A stretch of DNA of 64,000 nt. Origin: Cocos nucifera (Eukaryota > Streptophyta > Magnoliopsida > Arecales > Arecaceae). The notes beneath the pieces are model-generated. The model searched no databases. It was not told the DNA's origin and saw only the letters and a list, made by a program, of their open reading frames with translations. The position numbers were made by a program, and so were the translations under genes. Below are positions 56,649-64,000 of this stretch, piece by piece (positions within the stretch are counted from its first letter, which is position 1; every line of letters begins with the position of its first letter). The DNA lies in contig QRFJ01000061.1 of NCBI GenBank assembly GCA_006176705.1, forward strand, positions 168,743-232,742, written 5' to 3'.

Positions 56649-59358
56649 ATGGCTCGTTGCAACTTTTAGATCTCTCCACATCCTCGTTCCCCTCTTCCCG
56701 CTGTTATTTATCCTGATCCCCGTTGTAAGCACACTCTCTTTCAATTTCACTGGCAATAAACTGGATTGGCCAAACTTGAACTTCTCGGGCGATGGCTACT
56801 TCGCTGGCAGCATCATCCAACTCACCAAGAAAAGGGCCGGCAGTACCCTTTACCTTAGCAAGCGTTGCGTCACATATTCTGAGCCAGTGTCTCTCTAGGA
56901 TAAAGCTTCAGGAACGCTCGCCAATTTCACAACAAATTTCAGATTCTCTATCAACAGCTTCCGCGAAAATGTAAGTGCCGAGGGGATGGACTTCTTCATC
57001 TCAACCTTCCCTTTTGAGGCCCCGTTAGCTTCATCCGGTGAAGGTCTTGGACTACTTACAAATGTCGACGCTGATGCATTGGAGAACAAGGTCGTGGCTG
57101 TCGTCGAATTTGATAGCTACATGAACACTAAGTTCAACGATATCAACGCCAACCATGTTGGCATTGACATTTGCTCGATCGTTTCCATAGCACAAGTGGA
57201 CTTGAATGCTAGCATCAGAGAGAATATGCAATTCATTACATCTGTTAGCATTTGTTAGTTCTCAAAATTTGAGAGTCTTCCTCAGTAATGCTTCTGATCC
57301 TCGGAGGAATTGGAGCCCGTTCTATGTTGTGGACTTGAGGAACTATCTGCCTGAGAATGTAGCCGTTGGTTTCTCGGCTTCAACTTGATCCTTTGGGAGT
57401 CGCACAGCATCCATTCCTGGGATTTCGTTTCCTCTAATTTGAGTTCTCAAGATCTTGCTCCCAGTCCTGGACCTAGTCCAACCAATGAAACTTTCGAACC
57501 CAAGAAGAAGAGTAAGATGAGATCGGCGGCGGGGCTTCCTGTCGGTATTGGGATCTTGCTATGTGGGTTGGGCTTGGTAGGGATTGTAGTTGGCATAAGA
57601 GGGCTAGCGGAGGGATGGAAGAAGAAGAGATTGCTCTTGAATTGTCCATCAATAATGCATTTAAGAGAGGTGCCGGAACTAAGAAATTTACTTGTATTGC
57701 ACTTCCAATTGCAACAAGAAATTTTGTTGAGGAGGCAAAGCTTGGGGAAGGAGGTTTCGGGGAGGTTTACAAGGGAGTGTTGCATGGTACGAAGCAAGAA
57801 GTGGGAATCAAAAGGATTTCTAGAGATTCTAAGCAAGGGAAGGAGTACATATCAGAAGTCACGATTATAAGCCATTTGAGGCATCGCAATCTTGGGCAAC
57901 TCATTGGCTATTGGCATGAAAGAGGAGATTTGTTGCTTGTCTATGAGTACATGTCAAACAAAAGCCTTGATTAGCGAGGAGAGATTGCTACCAGATCGCA
58001 TTCGGTTTGGCCTCGGCGCTACTCTTATCTTCACGAAGAGTGGGAGCGGTGCAGGATCGATAGAGATGTCAAGCCAAGCAACGTGACGTTGCATTCAGGG
58101 TTCAAAGCAAAGCTCGGTGATTTTGGGCCAGCAAGGCTTGTAGGTCGTGGCAGTAACATGCAAACAACGGTTATGGCTGGGACTAAGGGATACACCGCAC
58201 CTGAATATGTTACTATAGGTAAGTAATATTATAATTCTAGCCGTACTTTGAAGGCTTTCGGAATATATGAATGCTTTTCTGACGAAAATAATAGGCAGAG
58301 ACGTTTTATTTGTGCTAGTAGAGCTGAATTGCCGTTTGTGGTTGGGCCTAGACAAAGTAAATGGGTCTTTGAGCCCATGACAGCCCTTTGGTCCAGGCCT
58401 AACATGCGTATGATCCGTTATCGGCTCCACCATGAGATAGAGCACTCACTGCAATCCCAATTTTATCAATAGCCAGGCCTGATTTTTGCTTGCTAAAAAT
58501 CTAATAATCTAATTTGTAAGGAATTTTACCATTAATCTTCTTTCCCTATTGTATATGAAGAAAACAAAAACACGTCTATTTGCATGCTAGGAAGTTAAAT
58601 TCAGCTGAACTTTTTTGCTGTTCATTAGGCATAGATAAATTCCTACCTAGAAATTTATGCTCAAAAAAATTAGGTTAAAGAATTTTCCTTGGTCAAGCTT
58701 GTCTAATCCAACAGCCAATTGGTCCAGCCCGTACGAAAGGCTTTGGATCGCTCAAACCAAATATCCACCCTGGAGGCTTAATCAGAATAAACCCAAGCTA
58801 GCCTGGCTCAATATGAACACAAACATGATAATGTCAAGGTTGGGTCGTAGTTGACTTTCTCAGTTGGATCGACATTGTTTTACTTAACTTGAAAATAATA
58901 ATGATAAATATAAATTAATTTTTTGCTAATTGAAATGCTTCATACTGTGCAAAATCAATAAAGAATCATATGTATACAACTTTGGAGTTATTCTACTAGA
59001 AATTGTATGTAGTAGAAAATCAATTGATTTAAAAGAGAAGGAAGATAGGATGAATTTGGTAGATTGGGTTTAGGAGCTATATGGAAAAAAAATGTGTTTA
59101 ACGGCAATGGATAGAAGACTAAAGATGAAATTTGATGAGAAACAAATGGAGTATTTCATGATTGTAGGGCTGTGGTATATCCATCTAGACTATAAGTTGA
59201 GACCATCAATGAAATAAGTAATTAATATTCTCAAATTTGATAGTCCACTATCCGATTTGTCACCAAAGATATATGTAGCAATGTATTTACCTTTGGTGGA
59301 TATTTCTAACTTAATCCCAACATCATCATCATCCTGTAGAATTTCGGCTAACTTTTAA
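56649..59358 (+). pseudogene. L-type lectin receptor kinase (copy 2, clade IX-like)
   Basis: Such receptors sense extracellular signals through a legume-lectin domain and signal by a cytoplasmic Ser/Thr kinase. ATG at 56649; one extra T in AACTTTTAGA (56664-56667) shifts the frame, after which a signal peptide (HILVPLFPLLFILIPVV) and lectin domain follow (LSFNFTGNKLDWP; AVVEFDSYMN; HVGIDICSI). TAG at 56896 replaces the usual Trp in LWDKASG. A deletion with frameshift lies near 57240. Then VVDLRNYLPENVAVGFSAST, a membrane span (GIGILLCGLGLVGIVVGI), a frameshift near 57630, kinase LGEGGFGEVYKG, VGIKRIS (Ala-Ile-Lys Ala to Gly), a stop at 57972, IDRDVKPSNV, GDFGPARL and APEYVTIG. Donor GTAAGT at 58219 and the last exon at 58951 (KESYVYNFGV ... 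LRPSMK, stop) complete it. Confidence 0.9.
58219..58950 (+). other. Intron of lectin-kinase copy 2
   Basis: Starts G|GTAAGTAATA after APEYVTIG and ends before the codons for KINKES. Its second half (58735-58945, with ATCCACCCTGGAGGCTTAATC) matches the sequence before copy 1's exon (54900-55110). The acceptor reads ACTGTGC with no AG, so it seems mutated. Confidence 0.6.
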
Positions 59359-60419
59359 ATTCCAACTCAAACATGTGTAGGAGTTATTTCGAGTAAGAAA
59401 TTGGAGTACGTTTTAATGATTGAGCTTCTTCATTGGAGGAGGATTGATATGTTACTCATTGGACTTGCAATTTAGTTATATGTTTATCACGTAACATGGT
59501 GAGAAAATTACTTCTCAATTCAATCATGTGCCTATTTTGATGACTGTTTATGGCTATCCATCGGTAAAGCAATCACTAGTCTTGACGATCAATTATCCTA
59601 ATGTTTTCATGCCTTTTTACCCAATTTACTGCTCAAGATGTCTACAGCATTATCTTGAGGCATTTTTAACATCGTTGGTTGTGCTTCATGCATAAAGTGC
59701 TTTAAGCTTTATAATGTTAAATTAATCAGTCATGTCAGCATTGGGTCATGCACTTGACATCATGTTGTTTTCGATAAAATTCGATGTTGTAATGGTTGTT
59801 TCTTTCCCTTAAAAATACATTTCTGACATATATTCTATTATTGATTATTAATTGGTTAAATATTTGGACATAAATATAATTTTGAGAGGTATATTACACA
59901 TGAAATTTTATATCTCTAAAGTTCATGAATCAATAAAATGCCATCCATATTTAGAGATTTACACAATTATTCACGGTTTCTGCCACTAAAAATATTTAAA
60001 AATAAAAAATAACATGTTTCGATGAGTTTCTATCTATACATAAAATGATTTAAAAATATTTAATAAAAAAAAAGTACTAAAATGCATGATATATTAATTA
60101 GATTGGTTTGCACAAATACATAATAGCACATCGCATACATTTATGAATGTATGCATGCGTGTATGTGTTTGTGCGCATGTGTGTACATATGTATGTATGT
60201 ATAGATATACATATTAATTAATTATAAATTATAATGAAATAAAATAATGGTATACTATGTTGTGCTTGGTCTATAATAGTGAGGGGAAAGATAAAATCTA
60301 GCCTGGTCAACCATAGAAGAATAAGTGACAATGGGTTGTGTCCATCATCAATAGCAATGATAGCAATGGGCTAGCCTTCTTCTCTTAACTTTTCCTTCCA
60401 ATATCTCTCATAATTCATA
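59359..60419. other. Intergenic region, no gene seen
   Basis: AT-rich spacer between lectin-kinase copies 2 and 3. It includes an alternating purine/pyrimidine stretch (about 60128-60215, GTATGCATGCGTGTATGTG type). The last 100 bases before 60420 may belong to the 5' end of copy 3. Confidence 0.7.
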
Positions 60420-63400
60420 TGGTGGCATTATTGGACTATCTAATAATACAAGTACTAGAATAACGAAGAATCAAGTCATGGCTGTAGAGTTTAATAGCTA
60501 CATTGATCTTACATACAATGAGACAAGTTCTGATCGTGTGGGAATAAATATAAACATGACCATACTAAATTGCAAGCATGAACTTGAATACTAGCCAGCC
60601 TCAGAGGAGGATACGACCAATGCATGGGTTGCTGGTGTTAGAAATTTGAGTCTACTCTTTTCTTGTGAACCAAAATTTAAGGAAATTGGAGTCTCTCTTG
60701 TGTTGACGACTTGAGGGATGTCTTGCTAGAGTTGGTTGCAATTGGCTTCTTAGCTTCCACCGTTCTCTTCGTCGAGTCCCACAAAATTCTTTCATCTTTC
60801 AATTCTCAAGATTTTGGTCCCATTATATGTACCAGTTTTGGTCTTGGAGCCGCAAAGAAGAACTGGAGGGGATTGATTGCGGGGTTAGCTGTTGGAACAC
60901 TAGTATAATTTTGTGGATTGGATTTGGAGTGTTCTATATTGTCACATAGGAGGGATGGTAGAAGAGGATAGAATTCTTGATTTATCTTGGTGGAGGAGAT
61001 GGCTTTCGATCCATCCATAAATAGTTTGCTGAATAAAGGGACTGGACCTAAAAAAAAATTTTGAACTTAAAAATTTTTTATGGTATATTGGCAGATGTTA
61101 TGCAAAATTCTAGAAAAGGAATGCACATTGGAAGGGAAGGATGCCTGGAGGAACACAACGGATTATTGCATCCAAGATACCAAACAAGAAGTGGCCATCA
61201 AGAAAAGGCTATTAGGAGAACCAAAATGAAGACTTGCTACTCGTTTATGAGTACATACCCAATAAGAGACTTGATCACTATCTATACAACAATAAGAGAA
61301 TATTGCTGACATAAAAGAAGAGGTCCAACATTGTGCTTGGTTTGGCATCGACACTTAAATTGGAGCACCATGTGATCCACAAAGATGTGAAGCCAAGTAA
61401 TGTAATATTGGACTTAGAGATCAATGCAAAGTTAGGTAGCTGCTGCTGAGACAATAGGATATTAAATATTTAAGACCAATATGTCATAATTCTTTTAACA
61501 AGAAATTTAAAACTCTATTTTATTATCGACAACAAACAATAAAATAAACTTAATTTTATTATCAAAATTTTATTTTTAGGTCTATTTTTTGTCATCATTA
61601 AAAAAATTTAACTAAATTAGGCACCCTGATATGTGCACTTTATACAAGCTAAATGCGATCGACATTTCTCTGCCCAAATCATAAAACCAAAATTCATATT
61701 ATGCACGCATATATTTCAATATATACAAATTCCCACTTATATGAGTTTTGGCTAAAATCGCTTATAATCTTTTAACCTGTGCGCCTTCAGATCACTTTCA
61801 AAATTGGACTAGGTTTGGCCGTCAGCTAAGCAAAGTTGAACCCAGTAGTAAACAGTAAATAGGCCTGTGGCCCACATAAATGGTCCAAGTTAACAAGGCC
61901 ATGGGATGGTCCAAATAATTGGACACCTTTGCATTCATCCCAATCAACCAGACCCGTAGTAGGTCCAAATTAACCTAGGTTATCTTGGACCAAAAATGAC
62001 ATTTAGGTAAGATTTAACTTGCCTTCTTGGGTCTTTATTGTCTATCACGGATCTGATCATCACATCTAGATAGATAATTATATTCTAATTAAATACTTGA
62101 GATGAATCAACTTCCCTAGTTGTGAGATGTGTGACTTGGTCTTGCCCATGATTTTGTAGTTCTACTTGAGATCATATTTGTACATGCACATTCTCAAATA
62201 TCATATGAAGCGTTCAAGCCTAGAACTAGCTAATGTTTGCTATATGTATGCTCAATTTTTCATATATATAACTTTGACAAAATGATCTAGGAGGCACTTC
62301 AGGCTCAATATGAAGTACTTTGGCTACTATAAGGACCGAACAAGGTTCAAGAGCTAGATTCGCCATACTGAAAAGTCAAATCATAAGCTAAACTTTTAGA
62401 AACCATAACTTGATCATACAACATCCAATTTCGATGATATTTTCTTTTTAAATTGGAGAGATCTACAACGTAATACCTTCTAGTAAAGGGAATGACATTC
62501 CTGGGATCGAGCCCAAATCCCTCTTTTTGAGGTCCAAAATAGATTAGTCGAACTATTTTTTTTTTCAAATAAGATTTTGATCAAACATAATTTCCAATCC
62601 AAGAAGAACTTAGCAGAGTGACAGAAGTCAAAATTGATATAGAAGTCTAAATCTTTCTCTAGAAGAGTCTTAGATTTTTCAGATTATTTATACTAGACAT
62701 CTATTTTGGATAAAAGAGTCTCAAGAGAATTGGAAAGTTGAATCCAAACCAATTATTCAAATATAAAAGTTTATCTAGAAGCTAAGAAGAGAAATCCGAT
62801 CTGAATTGTATAAGAATAAACTTCACTATTATAAATAAAGGATATATATCTTATTTTTAATCAATAAATAAAAAGAAAGAAAAAAAGATTTAAATTCTAC
62901 TTTTGAAAATCCTATCAATTTTTCTACTTATCTTTTGTGAGATTAGGGTTGAGCGGATTGGTCTTTCTTTTTTCTAATCAGATCACAAAACTATGGATCA
63001 TTTTAGTTCATTGAGTAAGGTATTAAATACTGGGGAACTCTGCCCACGCATATGTTAGTAAATTATCAAAAGCATCAAAAACAAAGGTCTTATTCTTTTA
63101 ACTCTTTAGACAAAAATAAACAATTATAAGCATAAATTTTTTTATAATAAAGATGCATTATGCCATCCAACAGGAAGACCTACAAAATAGGCATGCTTTT
63201 GGCAAAAAGCAATATACCGAATTGGATTTTGTGCAGCGCATTTGAGAGTAGTATGGAAAAGGGGAGCGTTTGATTGTTGTGGACCAAAGGCCATAAAGGT
63301 GTATGGCCATATATAGTGAGATGCACTGGCCGATCACTTTTGGACCATGATGTGCCAATCCTAAAGACAATGAAAGACCGAGCATGAGATAGGCTATTAC

Positions 63401-63560
63401 TGTTCTCTCAAATCTTGATCCATTGCTAAATCAACCACCCAAGATGCCTATATTAGCATTGTTATCTCCTTAATTAGATGTTCCTCATCTAGTCTCCACA
63501 TCTTTATCACCTGAGCAGCTTTCAACTAACAGCTACTATAAATGTTCTATTTCAAACACA
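60420..63560 (+). pseudogene. L-type lectin receptor kinase (copy 3)
   Basis: Lectin part: GGIIGLSNNTSTRITKNQV then MAVEFNSYIDLTYNETSSDR and VGININ (60420-60550). A juxtamembrane remnant follows at 60711-60905 (SSFNSQDFGPI; AGLAVGTLV). Kinase pieces: ATL/VAIKKRL-type near 61190, LLLVYEYIPNKRLDHYLYNN near 61235, and HHVIHKDVKPSNVILDLEIN near 61365-61430 (HRD is HKD). Homology stops at KLG near 61440. The C-terminal exon appears at about 63230-63550 with AITVLSNLDPLLNQPPKMPI and a Ser-rich tail. Between them, 62315-62400 matches the intron of the other copies. Many stops and frameshifts; dead. Confidence 0.8.
61441..63230 (+). other. Probable intron of lectin-kinase copy 3
   Basis: No gene is visible. 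The segment 62315-62400 (TACTTTGGCTACTATAAGGACC ... CGCCATACTGAAAAGTC) aligns with 54787-54870, the intron of copy 1. The remainder is AT-rich and unassigned. It is longer than the 0.73-kb intron of copy 2, so it may hold a further unrecognised insertion. Confidence 0.5.
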
Positions 63561-64000
63561 TTGAGAAACATTGAAGATTGTAAGTCCGTTGAAAGATTCA
63601 ATAATTAGACCATGTCATCTATTAGACATGCAAGTTGCTCTTTAGTTGTTTACTTGTCATGTAAAATAACAAAGAAATTGTTTATTACTTCTTTTGAAAT
63701 ATTACTTTATTGAAGTCCAGTTGTTTGTGGTTTGCTCCTCCAAGGCATGTTGGCTGTGGCTAGCACATAATACACAACATGGTGTAAGGATTCTTTCCCT
63801 TGTTTTTTTTGCATGGATTTTAAAGCAGTTGAAAAAAAAGAAGTCATGCACTGTGCACGTGAGAGAGGGAAGGAAGACTCCCATTCCCAATAGGAGAATA
63901 GGAGTCTTCCTCTTCTCCAATTCTGGATGGAAAAAGAAAACTTAGGGTAATATTTTTTTATCTATAAAAAGGGCTCCTCCTCCATCTATTCATTACACCA
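63561..64000 (+). promoter_or_regulatory. TATA-bearing promoter- or LTR-like sequence at window end
   Basis: CTATAAAAAGGGCTCC at 63962-63977 is a strong TATA-like box. Upstream, GGAAGACTCC (63871-63880) and GGAGTCTTCC (63901-63910) form a 10-base inverted repeat. Layout and wording resemble the U3 end of a copia LTR, or the promoter of a gene beyond 64000. Nothing downstream is available to decide. Confidence 0.4.

Noticed and set aside
57447..57836. 129-codon minus-strand ORF over the lectin kinase
   Set aside because: Shadow of transmembrane and kinase coding sequence on the plus strand.
1..64000. tRNA or rRNA genes
   Set aside because: No cloverleaf with proper A/B boxes or rRNA-like conserved blocks was noticed; the tRNA-like matches are short retrotransposon primer sites. 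A tRNAscan run would settle it.

Overview
This window is eukaryotic, plant nuclear DNA. It carries Ty3/gypsy and Ty1/copia retrotransposons of plant type, CACTA (En/Spm-like) DNA transposons with plant Transposase_24-type proteins, and a decayed cluster of L-type lectin receptor kinases, a plant-specific gene class. The base composition and element set suggest a monocot, possibly a palm, but the sequence alone does not prove the species. No tRNA, rRNA, CRISPR or bacterial-type operon was found. No intact host gene was found either.

Bases 1-53620 are almost entirely nested transposons. In order they are: (1) the 5' part of an Athila-type element on the minus strand (gag 1-1067, LTR 1280-3149), inserted into (2) a Tat-type element on the plus strand, of which an antisense ORF remnant (3150-3681) and the 3' LTR (4332-5535) remain. 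(3) A large inverted-repeat DNA element with 'TTAGCGATGG' motifs survives in three pieces (5536-6039, 14131-14837, 27553-27776). It is split by (4) an old Athila-type element that kept gag and protease but lost RT and integrase (6040-14130), and (5) a nearly full-length but decayed Tat element (14838-27552) with gag, protease, RT, RNase H, integrase, a 216-bp tandem array and an antisense ORF. Then come (6) a non-autonomous LTR element with an iMet-type primer site (27777-31338), cut by (7) a CACTA element whose second end I could not find (31339 to about 34080), (8) a second copy of the inverted-repeat element (34085-34527), (9) a CACTA element with a multi-exon transposase and a long palindrome (34531-39160), and (10) a chromovirus-like gypsy remnant (39161-40114 and 53472-53620). 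That remnant is split by (11) a young Ty1/copia insertion (40115-53471) flanked by a perfect GTTGT duplication.

The copia insertion is structurally odd. It contains three LTRs, a 25-N gap, and a gag-pol segment in inverted orientation whose breakpoints match the flanking leader to within a base or two. A mis-oriented contig or collapsed nested insertion is the simplest reading; a real inversion is possible. Its LTRs carry eight W-box cores in about 70 bp upstream of a TATA box.

Bases 53621-64000 are the least transposon-rich part. They hold remains of at least three tandem L-type lectin receptor kinase genes on the plus strand (55118-55582, 56649-59358, 60420-63560). All are broken by stops, frameshifts or deletions, and they share an intron between kinase subdomains VIII and IX. 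A 72-bp tandem repeat lies just upstream of the middle copy. The window ends in a TATA-bearing, LTR- or promoter-like sequence.

No new multi-gene system is evident. The most interesting items are the copia rearrangement, the LTR W-box cluster, the Tat antisense gene with introns next to a satellite-like array, the CACTA palindrome, and an unidentified ORF inside the non-autonomous LTR element.
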